DNA of 64,000 nucleotides from Candidatus Argoarchaeum ethanivorans (GTDB lineage Archaea; Halobacteriota; Methanosarcinia; Methanosarcinales; EX4572-44). Location: assembly GCA_004193545.1 (NCBI GenBank), contig RPGO01000035.1, positions 1 to 64,000 on the forward strand, written 5' to 3'. A model generated the notes under the pieces. The model saw only the letters and a program-made list of their open reading frames with translations, had not been told where the DNA came from and searched no databases. Each line of letters starts with the position of its first letter. The first letter of the stretch is position 1. The translations under genes were made by a program, and so were the position numbers. Of this stretch, positions 1 to 7,939 are shown piece after piece.

Positions 1-130
1 CGGGAAGTGGCTGCATGGACCAGGAAACGGAATGACGATGAAAAGAAAATCAACTGGGGGTTTACGAGTGAGAATGCTAACGAGAAATTGTCCAAGCATT
101 ATGTATAAGAACTAAATTGTCGAGACACTA
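1..130 (+). mobile_element. 3' end of an IS630-family insertion sequence (partial transposase)
   Basis: An open frame enters from the left edge and stops at 108, giving a 35-residue tail that ends in KLSKHYV. It resembles the C-terminus of IS630-type DDE transposases. The element appears to end at CGAGACAC (121-128), followed by TA at 129-130; IS630 elements insert at TA, so this TA is the likely target. The copy interrupts a secreted-protein gene on the other strand. The rest of the element lies outside the window. The family call rests on recalled similarity of a short tail. Confidence 0.6.
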
Positions 131-266
131 GCCCCGTGCCAGGTGCATTGAACTTGCTGTAAACATGATAATCATCGCCGGGAGCTCCTGCACATGGCAC
201 CACTCCCGCAAACATCGACCCAACTACAATCAAACAACTCAATATTTTCATCATATTCTTTCGCAT
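99..266 (-). pseudogene. Secreted protein gene truncated by the IS630 insertion
   Basis: The likely start is the ATG at 266, read as MRKNMMKILS, because a GGGAGGT ribosome site lies just upstream and the longer ORF start at 377 has none. A signal peptide follows (hydrophobic ILSCLIVVGSMFAGVV, then PCAGA). About 15 residues of mature sequence are native before the frame runs into the IS end and stops. What remains is an exported-protein N-terminus. The original function cannot be recovered from this fragment. Confidence 0.6.
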
Positions 267-420
267 GATTTTACCTCCCATTTTTTGTTTCTCCTTTGTA
301 ATTCTGAGCCGATAGATACTTCTCCACGACCCCCCTATCCATGACCAACAGATCCATGATAGCGCCATTGAGGTCAAAATGATGTAGAAGATTCCTCTAT
401 AGATATAATCGGTCTTTACC

Positions 421-822
421 CTATGCTATCTGCTTTCCTGCTTCAGGACCAATAGATACTACATAAACTTCTTCTACTTTTATTATTCCAGCGCTTCTTA
501 TATCCAGATCCAGTTTATCCTTCACCATCTTCTTTTTCTTTTCAAAAATAGGACCTGATGTCTGGAATTCCTTAAAAGTCCCCTTTATTTGATACCCTTC
601 GGTTTTCTTAAAAACAGTAACTGCTGTTTTCTTTGTTGTTTCTAAATTCTTTTTTGTTTTCAGTAAAAAAACATCTGCAAAAGCCAATGTTTCTTCATCC
701 ACTGCTGAAAAAGTTCCCATTGGAACAACATCTGGTATTCCCTCTGTACTAACAGTTGCAAGAATACTTGGTGCGTTTGGATCATTGACCATATCCATAA
801 CTTCTTTTGACATCTTTACCAT
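421..822 (-). CDS. Pyridoxamine 5'-phosphate oxidase-fold (FMN-binding split barrel) protein
   Basis: This 133-residue protein begins at the ATG at 822 (MVKMSKEVMDMV). A GGAGG site 8 bases upstream supports that start; the ORF-track start at 981 lies inside the SRP RNA region. The pattern ILATVSTEGIPDVVPMG near the N-terminus, followed by a TKKNLETTKK segment, is typical of small PPOX-family flavin-binding proteins. These usually bind FMN or F420 and act as flavoprotein reductases, but the substrate is not predictable here. It lies just downstream of the SRP RNA on the same strand and appears to be an independent gene. Confidence 0.8.
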   Translation of the reverse strand: MVKMSKEVMDMVNDPNAPSILATVSTEGIPDVVPMGTFSAVDEETLAFADVFLLKTKKNLETTKKTAVTVFKKTEGYQIKGTFKEFQTSGPIFEKKKKMVKDKLDLDIRSAGIIKVEEVYVVSIGPEAGKQIA

Positions 823-975
823 TTTTAATCTCCTCCATTTTAATACATTACACTGTTTGTTCAGTTTTGCAATATAAAGGTTATGATTTCTCAAGCTTTG
901 TTCGATTCCAGAGAGCCATAATTTTTTGACAGGCATGCCGCAGGTCGTTATTCTCCTTAATGTCCAGTATTCCAA

Positions 976-1247
976 AAACACGCCTTAATCTCGCAACCCC
1001 ACAAGCGATACTTGTTCGAGGCTGGTCTGCTCCCTTCCGGGCCTTGACCGCTTTCCACGATTAAGCTATAAAAAGCCGCCTTCAGGCAACCTTACATAAC
1101 AACAGCATCCCTGCAGGACGAAATTTCATTGTTGTGTTTATGGGCTGTTACATTAACGAGTAATATCTTCCCTTGGCTTCGCCCCCTGCATATCGACGGT
1201 TTCAGGTGACAGATAACGCCGAATTATCCAGGCTAGCCTGTCACAGC
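976..1247 (-). ncRNA. ffs: Signal recognition particle 7S RNA
   Basis: Read on the minus strand, the segment contains the conserved helix 8 core GGCCCGGAAGGGAGCAGACC. It also has the archaeal 5' domain (CGGCGTTA...CTGTCACCTGAAACCG) and a hairpin matching helix 6, ACAACA...TGTTGT, around a CCTGCAGGG loop. A TTTTT run at 974-978 marks the likely 3' end. A TTTATT box near 1270 is about 25 bases upstream of the proposed 5' end. Total length of about 270 fits archaeal SRP RNA. Ends are estimated by eye. Its protein partner SRP19 is encoded at 40.9-41.2 kb. Confidence 0.88.
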
Positions 1248-1281
1248 TATTATAGTTCTTTACACGAAATAAACTTAACCC

Positions 1282-1554
1282 ATGAAAGACAATAATGATG
1301 TGGTGAATATTATGGACAAACTGATTGGTTTTGTGACCGGAAACCCAAAACGTGAAAAAATCCTCTGTGCATTAGATTCAAAACAAGCTGTCAGCAGTTC
1401 AAGAGTAGCGAAGACTGCTCATATCATTGAAGCTTCAACAGAGAAAATCCTTTTGGAACTGGTTGAAAATGGGCTTGCTAAATCAGTGGAGGATGCATAT
1501 TCTTTAACCGAGACAGGCAGAGAAATAAAAGGAAGAATTGAGGGGTTTCGCTGA
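1282..1554 (+). CDS. Winged helix-turn-helix DNA-binding protein
   Basis: This is a 90-residue protein. Its central region, SSRVAKTAHIIEASTEKILLELVENGLAK, reads as a winged-HTH with a recognition helix, followed by a wing-like AYSLTETGREI. Small proteins of this kind are common archaeal transcription regulators. The stop is 6 bases before the glycosyltransferase start, so the two are probably co-transcribed, and it may regulate that gene. No ligand domain is present. It starts shortly after the divergent SRP RNA promoter. Confidence 0.7.
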   Translation: MKDNNDVVNIMDKLIGFVTGNPKREKILCALDSKQAVSSSRVAKTAHIIEASTEKILLELVENGLAKSVEDAYSLTETGREIKGRIEGFR

Positions 1555-1560
1555 GTATCT

Positions 1561-2724
1561 ATGGAATCACTAAGAATTGGAATATTCTCCTGGGAAAGTT
1601 TATATTCGGTTAAAGTTGGAGGCATAGCACCGCACGTATCAGAATTATCCGAATCTATTGCAAAAGCAGGACATGAAGTTCATGTTTTTACCAGAATGGG
1701 CAATAGATCATCGTACGATGAAATCAATGGTGTGCACTACCAGCGCGTTGGTCATGATGAATTTGGTCGTGTGACAAGGCAAATGGAACACATGTGCAAT
1801 ACCATGTACGACCGTTTTTTTGCTGTCGAGGAGCTTTTTGGAAAATTTGATGTTTTACACGGCCACGATTGGCATCCGGTAAGAGCATTAAACCGACTCA
1901 AGATGCACAACAACCGGGATTATCTACTTACTTATCACAGCACAGAATGGGGGCGAAATGGAAACAAGCATGCAGGATGGCCGGAGGCTCGCGAAATATC
2001 ACACTGGGAATGGTCAGGAGGCTATGAATCAAAAGAAATCATTGTAACCTCTCAACACTTAAAAAATGAGATTCAAAGTATCTACCAGATTCCTGAATCA
2101 GAGATAAACATCATTCCAAACGGCATATTTCCAAATAAGATAAAAAGAAACATCAACCCCCAAGAGGTAAAAGCCACTCTTGGCATCGATGCGAGCGCTC
2201 ACGTGGTGCTTTTCATAGGCAGGATGTGCCATCAGAAAGGTGTTGACATGCTGGTTGAAGCTGTGCCGGCAGTCTTGTCCCAGCACCCAGACATTCATTT
2301 CGTGTTCATAGGAGAAGGCGAGATGCGCGCTCACTGCCAGTGGCTGGCACATGAAAATGGCAGTGCACATGCATGTCATTTTCTTGGATATGCTCCAAGT
2401 GAAGTGTTTTTTAACTGGATGAATGCATGCGATCTCGTTGTAGTGCCAAGCCGTAATGAACCGTTTGGAATCGTGGTGCTTGAGGCATGGGATGCAGAAA
2501 AGCCAGTTATTGGTACGGATGCTGTGCAATTGATCAATAACTTTCATGATGGGATCCTTGCAGATCAAACGCCTGAATCCCTTGCATGGTGCATCAACTA
2601 TGCTTTTGGCGACATTACAAAGACGGCTCTGATGGGCATTACCGGCAAGAAGCGTTTGATGAAAAATTATACCTGGAAGAAGATTGCGAAAGATACCTGT
2701 AATGTATATAAGAAACTTTTATAG
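1561..2724 (+). CDS. GT4-family glycosyltransferase
   Basis: This 387-residue protein has the two Rossmann-like halves of GT-B enzymes. The N-terminus shows IGIFSWESLYSVKVGGIAPHV, whose GG loop is typical of sugar-nucleotide-dependent synthases. The C-terminal half has VVLFIGRMCHQKGVDMLVEA and the E-x7-E-type catalytic stretch SRNEPFGIVVLEAWD near residue 300. Length is normal for GT4. It probably transfers a sugar to an envelope glycan or storage polysaccharide; glycogen-synthase-like archaeal homologues share the N-terminal signature. Donor and acceptor cannot be determined. It sits directly after a wHTH gene. Confidence 0.85.
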   Translation: MESLRIGIFSWESLYSVKVGGIAPHVSELSESIAKAGHEVHVFTRMGNRSSYDEINGVHYQRVGHDEFGRVTRQMEHMCNTMYDRFFAVEELFGKFDVLHGHDWHPVRALNRLKMHNNRDYLLTYHSTEWGRNGNKHAGWPEAREISHWEWSGGYESKEIIVTSQHLKNEIQSIYQIPESEINIIPNGIFPNKIKRNINPQEVKATLGIDASAHVVLFIGRMCHQKGVDMLVEAVPAVLSQHPDIHFVFIGEGEMRAHCQWLAHENGSAHACHFLGYAPSEVFFNWMNACDLVVVPSRNEPFGIVVLEAWDAEKPVIGTDAVQLINNFHDGILADQTPESLAWCINYAFGDITKTALMGITGKKRLMKNYTWKKIAKDTCNVYKKLL

Positions 2725-2731
2725 CCCAAGT

Positions 2732-3391
2732 TTATCGTACCTGTACCAGTCCATCTTTATTCAGTGCAATCATGCCATCTGATTTCATTTCATTAAGGAT
2801 TATATCAAAGAGCTTTCTCTCGATCTCAAGGTTGAAAGACGCGCCAAGCTGGTGATAGATTTGTTCTGCTGTATGGGGTTGTGCGGTGATTTTTTTGATA
2901 AAATCCGAAGTATCTTCATATATTGACCATGGATACACTATCCACTGCCATTCATCCATCTGTTCGATAAAGAAATCTGGCTTGAATATGGATGTTTTTT
3001 TATAATGCAGGGCTGCAGTAACTATTGAAGCAGCACCCCTCTCTTTCAGATATTTAACCATTTCAAAAAGCGTGTCACCACTATCTGCCACATCATCGAC
3101 AACCAGTACATTCTTTGATTCGAGATTTGTTGTACTGCCTGTGATTTTAACCTTCTTATGTTTTGTACCAACACCCCAGTGTTCAGCTCGAAGACACAAC
3201 AATTTTCTCTCAAGCATAAAATCTGCAATCACTCTTGCAGGCACAAGCCCACCACGGGAGATAGCAATAATAATATCAGGCACGTATTTGGCTTCTTTTA
3301 TCTTCACAGCCAACCCTGCTGACAAATAAAACGAATCTTCCCAGCTTACATTATAGCAAACAATAGAAGGGTTTTCTGTGGTTGTGGTCAT
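2732..3391 (-). CDS. Phosphoribosyltransferase with C-terminal winged-helix-like extension
   Basis: This 219-residue protein carries the PRPP-binding motif VLVVDDVADSGDT (about residues 95-107) and an upstream IAISRGGLVPARV loop, both diagnostic of type I phosphoribosyltransferases. Sequence flavour is closest to xanthine/hypoxanthine-type enzymes that salvage purine bases. The last 65 or so residues (QIYHQLGASFNLEIERKLFD) look helical and could be a small wHTH. It converges on the glycosyltransferase gene with only 7 bases between stops. Base specificity is not predictable. Confidence 0.8.
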   Translation of the reverse strand: MTTTTENPSIVCYNVSWEDSFYLSAGLAVKIKEAKYVPDIIIAISRGGLVPARVIADFMLERKLLCLRAEHWGVGTKHKKVKITGSTTNLESKNVLVVDDVADSGDTLFEMVKYLKERGAASIVTAALHYKKTSIFKPDFFIEQMDEWQWIVYPWSIYEDTSDFIKKITAQPHTAEQIYHQLGASFNLEIERKLFDIILNEMKSDGMIALNKDGLVQVR

Positions 3392-3402
3392 CGCATCTTT
3401 TG

Positions 3403-4263
3403 TTATACTAACTTTGATCGTTGGAGTGCCATGAGTGCGTCAGTATCAAGCTTCTCTCCCCGTTTGAATTTGTCATAGATATCTTCTGCTTCTTTCTTGG
3501 CAGCATCTCTAACAACAGTGATGTAATCATCTTTCTTCTTTCGTTTGATGCTGAGAATAATTTTATTGAAATCACGAATCTCCTTTTGTGCCCGGATGAA
3601 CATTTTGTGCTGTTCATCAGCAGCATCCTGCACACCAATAAATTGCTTGTGGATTACATCAGAGTCGGCACGCACAGAATCTGCTTGTTTGAATAAACCA
3701 ATCATTTTATCGTGATACTGCTGTGCAAGGTCAGCATATTCCTTAAGCTTGTTGTGATATATTAATGCATTGTCTCGTAGTTCCTGTGCCTCTACAAACA
3801 AAGATTTAAGCTCTTCGTTTCCTTCGAGTTCGTCTTTCTTTTTCTTTAATTCATCTCTTAGATTAGATATATTATCTACCAGTTCGCGTTCTTTCGCTGA
3901 AGACATGACTTCGGTTTGCTGTTTAAATTCTAACCGATCGATTTCCCGACTCATTTCTTTAAGGGATGAACCGTCAGCAAGATTCAAATCTTTGCGTATC
4001 TTATCTATTTTAGCATAAACTTTGTTTGCGCTTTCATTGAATGGATCTCTTTTCTTCTTGTTTTCACTGACTTGTTTGTTGTGCTCATCCCTCTGCTCTT
4101 TGAGTTTTTGTGCTTCCTCGACGATCTCTTTTGTTTTGATATTCAGTTCATTTCGCTCTGTAGCGAGTTTGCTTGCTTCGATATTCAGTTCATTTCTCTT
4201 GTTCTTGCATTTCTCTGACTGATCTTTTAGTTCGTTTTTACGTGACTGCATTTCTTCTAACAT
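3403..4263 (-). CDS. Archaeal coiled-coil protein (COG1340-like)
   Basis: This 286-residue protein is almost entirely charged heptad-like sequence (repeated ERNELNI, KEQRDEHNK, RELVDNISNLRDELKKKKDE), predicting a long parallel coiled coil. It has no signal peptide and no enzymatic motif. It lies 26 bases downstream of serB and is probably in the same operon. Such proteins neighbour phosphoserine phosphatase genes in several methanogens, from memory. The function is unknown. Confidence 0.75.
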   Translation of the reverse strand: MLEEMQSRKNELKDQSEKCKNKRNELNIEASKLATERNELNIKTKEIVEEAQKLKEQRDEHNKQVSENKKKRDPFNESANKVYAKIDKIRKDLNLADGSSLKEMSREIDRLEFKQQTEVMSSAKERELVDNISNLRDELKKKKDELEGNEELKSLFVEAQELRDNALIYHNKLKEYADLAQQYHDKMIGLFKQADSVRADSDVIHKQFIGVQDAADEQHKMFIRAQKEIRDFNKIILSIKRKKKDDYITVVRDAAKKEAEDIYDKFKRGEKLDTDALMALQRSKLV

Positions 4264-4289
4264 TCTTCTGGTATCCTCCCAGTTTCCAA

Positions 4290-4964
4290 CTATAGTAAAT
4301 CATTATTCAGTGCTTCAATGACCGGGATTACTTTGCGCAAATCATTGCCATCAACCACCACATCTGCATACTGCTGCAGTACTGGTTTTGAATTAAAGGC
4401 AATCCTGTATCCTGCTTTTTTAAAAAGTTGAATATCATTTGCCCCGTCTCCTATCACAACACACTTCCCAGGATTAACACTTTCCTGTGATGCAATCTGA
4501 GTAAGTACCTGTTCTTTTGAATCGTGCTCTGTGAGAGGGCCTGTTACTTTGCCTGCCAGCACGCCATCTTCAATTACGAGCGTGTTGGAATACACATAAT
4601 CCATGCCAAGCTCTCTTCCAATTCGATCCGCTGATATGGTAAATCCTCCTGATATCATAGCAGTTCGGTAGCCAAAGGCTCTAATTTGCTCCATAAGTTC
4701 ACCAACGCCTCGATTATATGGCATTTTATCAGATGCTTCAAGTGCTTTTTTCACACTCAAACCCTGAAGCATGGCTACTCTTTTGCGTAGAGCATCTCCG
4801 TAATCCATCATTCCATTCATAGCATAGTTAGTGATATTGGCAACTTCATCACCAACCCCGGCTGCTTTTGCAAGTTCATCGATGGTTTCAGCATTAATAA
4901 GAGTACTGTCCATATCGAAAATAATTAATTTTGCATACTTGCCGTTACGTGACTGCAAGTTCAT
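4290..4964 (-). CDS. serB: Phosphoserine phosphatase
   Basis: This is a 224-residue HAD-superfamily enzyme. The nucleophile motif is FDMDSTLI (residues 16-23), motif II is the SGGF loop in TAMISGGFTISADRIG, and motif III/IV is VVIGDGANDIQLFKKAG. These match SerB, which makes serine from phosphoserine in the last step of the phosphorylated pathway. The start at 4964 is preceded by an AT-rich promoter-like region shared with the divergent frhB-like gene. Confidence 0.92.
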   Translation of the reverse strand: MNLQSRNGKYAKLIIFDMDSTLINAETIDELAKAAGVGDEVANITNYAMNGMMDYGDALRKRVAMLQGLSVKKALEASDKMPYNRGVGELMEQIRAFGYRTAMISGGFTISADRIGRELGMDYVYSNTLVIEDGVLAGKVTGPLTEHDSKEQVLTQIASQESVNPGKCVVIGDGANDIQLFKKAGYRIAFNSKPVLQQYADVVVDGNDLRKVIPVIEALNNDLL

Positions 4965-5097
4965 TAAAACACCTGAATTAAATAAATATGGTAACTTTAC
5001 TTACATCCTTTTTAACCTTTTCGGGAGTGACCAGAATTCAGAATTGGATAAATATATGTAGAAACGATGCGTATGCAAAATATAGAAGGAAAAATCC

Positions 5098-6204
5098 ATG
5101 AGGTTTGCTGAAAATGGTACGATAATAGATTTGGAATCAAAGGTTATATATAATAATATCTGCTGCTACTGTGGTGCATGTGGTGCGTTTTGTCCGGAGT
5201 ACATAACTTATGAGAATCAAATTCCTGTGACAAAAAAGAAGTGTTTTGAGATACACGGTGCATGCTTTGATTTCTGCCCACGAAGCTTCCTGCCACTTTT
5301 TGAAATGGAAAAAGAGATTTTTGGGGCTATTCGAAGTGATGTGGAATTAGGATATTATACCAGAATACTTTCAGTAAAAGCATCTGGTGACACGGTTATT
5401 AAAACCGGGCAGGATGGCGGTGTGGCAACCGCACTTCTGGCATACCTGATGGATAAAGGTAAGATCGATGCCGCATGCGTCTGTAAGAAATCTGATGATG
5501 AAGTGTGGAAGCCAGAGCCCTGTGTTGCAGCTACTACAGAAGAAATTCTTAGCTCTTCAGGCTCCAAGTATGAGCAGACCCCTATGATTGTTGCGGTTGC
5601 AGATGCAATTAATAATTACGAGACGATTGCAATGGTTGGTCTTCCATGTCATATACAGGCGATGAGAAAGATTCAGCTTTCAAAAGCATTTGATGTTTGT
5701 GCAGGTAAGGTGAAATATGTCATTGGACTCTTCTGCACTGAAACCTTTGATCGTGATCTTCTGCTTGCAAAACTTGCAGAGATCGGTGTTGACATCGACA
5801 AGGTAAACAAGTTTGATATTTCTGCGGAAAAGTTCAAAATATATACGGACGATGGCGTGATTACAGAAAACATTAAAGCGATGAAATCATGTGTTAGGGA
5901 AGGATGTAATGTTTGTTATGATTTTGCAGCAGAACTTGCTGACATTTCTATAGGTTCCGCAGGTTCGGAAGATGGTTGGAATACGGTTATTGTGCGAAGC
6001 AAAGTTGGAGAGAAGCTTATTAATGATGCAAAAAAAGCAGGCGCTATTAAAGTAAAATCGATGGACGAAAAATCAATAAAGCTGGTGAGAACTCTTGCAT
6101 CAGGGAAGAAAAAAGAAAACATGAAGAAAATCATGCAGATTGCTGATCCAGTAAAGATTCTAAACCTTGTCGTAGAGCCACAGCATCTACAGATGCTTCT
6201 TTAA
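5098..6204 (+). CDS. Coenzyme F420 hydrogenase/dehydrogenase beta-subunit family protein (FrhB/FpoF-like)
   Basis: This is a 368-residue protein. The N-terminal ferredoxin-like motif NICCYCGACGAFCP is followed by a second Cys cluster (CFEIHGACFDFCP). Then come the FrhB-family features: KTGQDGGVATALLAYL, SSGSKYEQTP and MVGLPCHIQAMRKIQ. These flavin/Fe-S proteins transfer electrons between F420H2 and a partner. A TATA-like AAATATAT lies about 50 bases upstream and an AGAAGGA site precedes the ATG. It is transcribed toward cdhC, which begins 160 bases downstream, suggesting an F420-linked electron route to CODH/ACS. The exact partner is an inference. It could equally be an FpoF/FqoF paralogue or a ferredoxin-oxidising module. 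Confidence 0.85.
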   Translation: MRFAENGTIIDLESKVIYNNICCYCGACGAFCPEYITYENQIPVTKKKCFEIHGACFDFCPRSFLPLFEMEKEIFGAIRSDVELGYYTRILSVKASGDTVIKTGQDGGVATALLAYLMDKGKIDAACVCKKSDDEVWKPEPCVAATTEEILSSSGSKYEQTPMIVAVADAINNYETIAMVGLPCHIQAMRKIQLSKAFDVCAGKVKYVIGLFCTETFDRDLLLAKLAEIGVDIDKVNKFDISAEKFKIYTDDGVITENIKAMKSCVREGCNVCYDFAAELADISIGSAGSEDGWNTVIVRSKVGEKLINDAKKAGAIKVKSMDEKSIKLVRTLASGKKKENMKKIMQIADPVKILNLVVEPQHLQMLL

Positions 6205-6207
6205 AGA

Positions 6208-6353
6208 CTGCACAACTTCGTTGTGCAGAGTGCGAAAATAATTCTCGATTACGCAAGTACTGCACAACTTCGTTGTACAGAAATACAAAACAACGTGTCT
6301 TGATTGCGAAGCAATCAAGTGCACCAGTAACTCTCGATTACGAAGTAATCGAG
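6208..6353. repeat. Four consecutive hairpins of the dispersed composite repeat family, between frhB-like and cdhC
   Basis: Four short perfect or near-perfect palindromes lie at 6208-6228, 6260-6280, 6299-6319 and 6333-6353. Two use the stem CTGCACAA/TTGTGCAG. One uses TTGATTGCGAAGCAATCAA and one CTCGATTAC/GTAATCGAG. A half copy (CTCGATTACGCAAGT) lies at about 6244. The last hairpin ends 10 bases before the cdhC ATG, so it lies in the cdhC leader, where it could affect termination, mRNA stability or translation. Confidence 0.85.
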
Positions 6354-6363
6354 GTGATAAAAA

Positions 6364-7734
6364 ATGGTAGAAGAGTTTCCGTTTGAAATATCCCCCATGT
6401 TTGAGGGAGAACGAATTAGAAAAGATGGGTTGCATGTGGAGCTTGCAGGTCCGAAATCAAAAGGATTTGAGCTTGTACAGGCAGCAAAGATGAGTGAAGT
6501 TGAAGATGGCAAAGTAACACTTATAGGTCCAGACATAAGCGAGATGGAAGAAGGTAAAACCTATCCTTATGCAATGATCTACTACATTGCAGGCGAACAT
6601 GTGGAGAGAGATGTTGAATCCATTGTAGAACGTCGAAACCATGATTTTCAGAACTATATTCATGGATACATGCACTTAAACCAGAGATATGACATCTGGA
6701 TTAGAATTGGAAAGGAAGCAATAAGTAAGGGACTTAGCTCACTGGAACAGATCGCACAAGCAACGATGATGCTGTTTAAAAACGAGCTTCCATTTATAGA
6801 GAGAATCGAGGCTGTTTATATAACGGACATTGCAGAAATAGAAAAACGAATGGAAGAAGCAAAGAAAACATACAATCTGAGAGATGCAAGAACCAGAGAT
6901 CTGCACGAAGAGGATGTGGACACCTTCTACGGCTGCACCCTCTGTCAATCTTTTGCTCCAACGAATGTCTGTGTAATTACCCCGGATCGTGTATCGCTCT
7001 GTGGAGCAATCAACTGGTTTGATGGGAGAGCAGCAGCCATGACAGACCCGGAAGGTCCGCAGTTTGCAATTAAAAAAGGCGAAGTACTTGACCCGGTTGG
7101 TGGAGAGTACAGCGGGGTTAATGAACTTGCAGCAAAGCTTTCAGGTGGTGCGTACAATAGAATCAAACTCCACTCGTTCTTTGAATATCCGCACACATCC
7201 TGCGGTTGTTTTGAAGTGGTGGGATTCTTTATGCCTGAAGTGGATGGAATAGGCTGGGTCGACCGGGATTTTAATGGCACTGCCCCAAACGGGCTGCCCT
7301 TTTCTACCATGGCAGGCCAGACAGGCGGCGGAAAACAGGTAGTTGGATTTCTTGGAATAGGCATCAACTATTTCAGGTCCCCCAAATTTATACAGGCAGA
7401 TGGCGGATGGAATAGAACGGTCTGGATGCCAAAGGTTCTGAAAGATCGGGTAAGTGGGAGCATACCACAAGAGATAATCGATGCCATTGCTACAGAAGAA
7501 GATGCTACTAATATTGGTAAACTAAAAGCATTCTTAGTTGAACACAAGCATCCTGTAGTCGCTCGATTGCAAAACAAAAAAGAAGTGGTAACAAGTAAAG
7601 AAGTTGTGGCAGAAACTGCACAAGCGCAGGCTCAGGATGTATTACATCTATCAGATGGTACTGGCGGCGGTCTAAAAATTGTCCTCTCCAATGCGAAAAT
7701 CACGATAGACAAAATAATAGTGAAGAGGAAATAG
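6364..7734 (+). CDS. cdhC: Acetyl-CoA decarbonylase/synthase beta subunit (A-cluster subunit)
   Basis: This is a 456-residue subunit that assembles or cleaves acetyl-CoA at the Ni-Ni-[4Fe-4S] A-cluster. The signature GCTLCQSFAPTNVCVITPDR gives Cys191 and Cys194, and HTSCGC gives Cys280 and Cys282. The spacing matches the A-cluster ligands known in methanosarcinal CdhC. Length agrees with archaeal CdhC, which lacks the N-terminal half of bacterial AcsB. The C-terminal 60 residues are low-complexity followed by a basic end. It is upstream of cooC, cdhD and cdhE but separated from them by an S-layer gene. cdhA and cdhB are not in the window. Confidence 0.96.
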   Translation: MVEEFPFEISPMFEGERIRKDGLHVELAGPKSKGFELVQAAKMSEVEDGKVTLIGPDISEMEEGKTYPYAMIYYIAGEHVERDVESIVERRNHDFQNYIHGYMHLNQRYDIWIRIGKEAISKGLSSLEQIAQATMMLFKNELPFIERIEAVYITDIAEIEKRMEEAKKTYNLRDARTRDLHEEDVDTFYGCTLCQSFAPTNVCVITPDRVSLCGAINWFDGRAAAMTDPEGPQFAIKKGEVLDPVGGEYSGVNELAAKLSGGAYNRIKLHSFFEYPHTSCGCFEVVGFFMPEVDGIGWVDRDFNGTAPNGLPFSTMAGQTGGGKQVVGFLGIGINYFRSPKFIQADGGWNRTVWMPKVLKDRVSGSIPQEIIDAIATEEDATNIGKLKAFLVEHKHPVVARLQNKKEVVTSKEVVAETAQAQAQDVLHLSDGTGGGLKIVLSNAKITIDKIIVKRK

Positions 7735-7843
7735 TATTTACTATACAAAAATGTCTGTAACGGCTGTTGCGTCAGTAATTGAGTAATAAAGTGCTATGTT
7801 ACCAGGATTACACATTACTGATTGTACGATTGCGGCACCATCT

Positions 7844-7864
7844 GTTGATTACATCGTAATCAAC
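7844..7864. repeat. Single hairpin of the dispersed repeat family upstream of the S-layer gene
   Basis: GTTGATTAC and GTAATCAAC form a 9-bp stem around a three-base loop. It resembles the TTGATTGC/GCAATCAA stems seen elsewhere. It lies between the cdhC stop and the S-layer promoter-like sequence GAATATAAAATTG at about 7880, so it may act as a terminator for cdhC. Confidence 0.65.
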
Positions 7865-7939
7865 GGACACAACAAACAAAAGAATATAAAATTGTAAAAA
7901 AGGAGAAAAAAACATAAGAAAAAACAATGGAGGAATGGG

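Noticed and set aside
6208-6353. CRISPR-like array from repeated hairpins before cdhC
   Set aside because: The units differ in sequence, spacing is irregular, and single copies occur across the window; this is a dispersed hairpin family.
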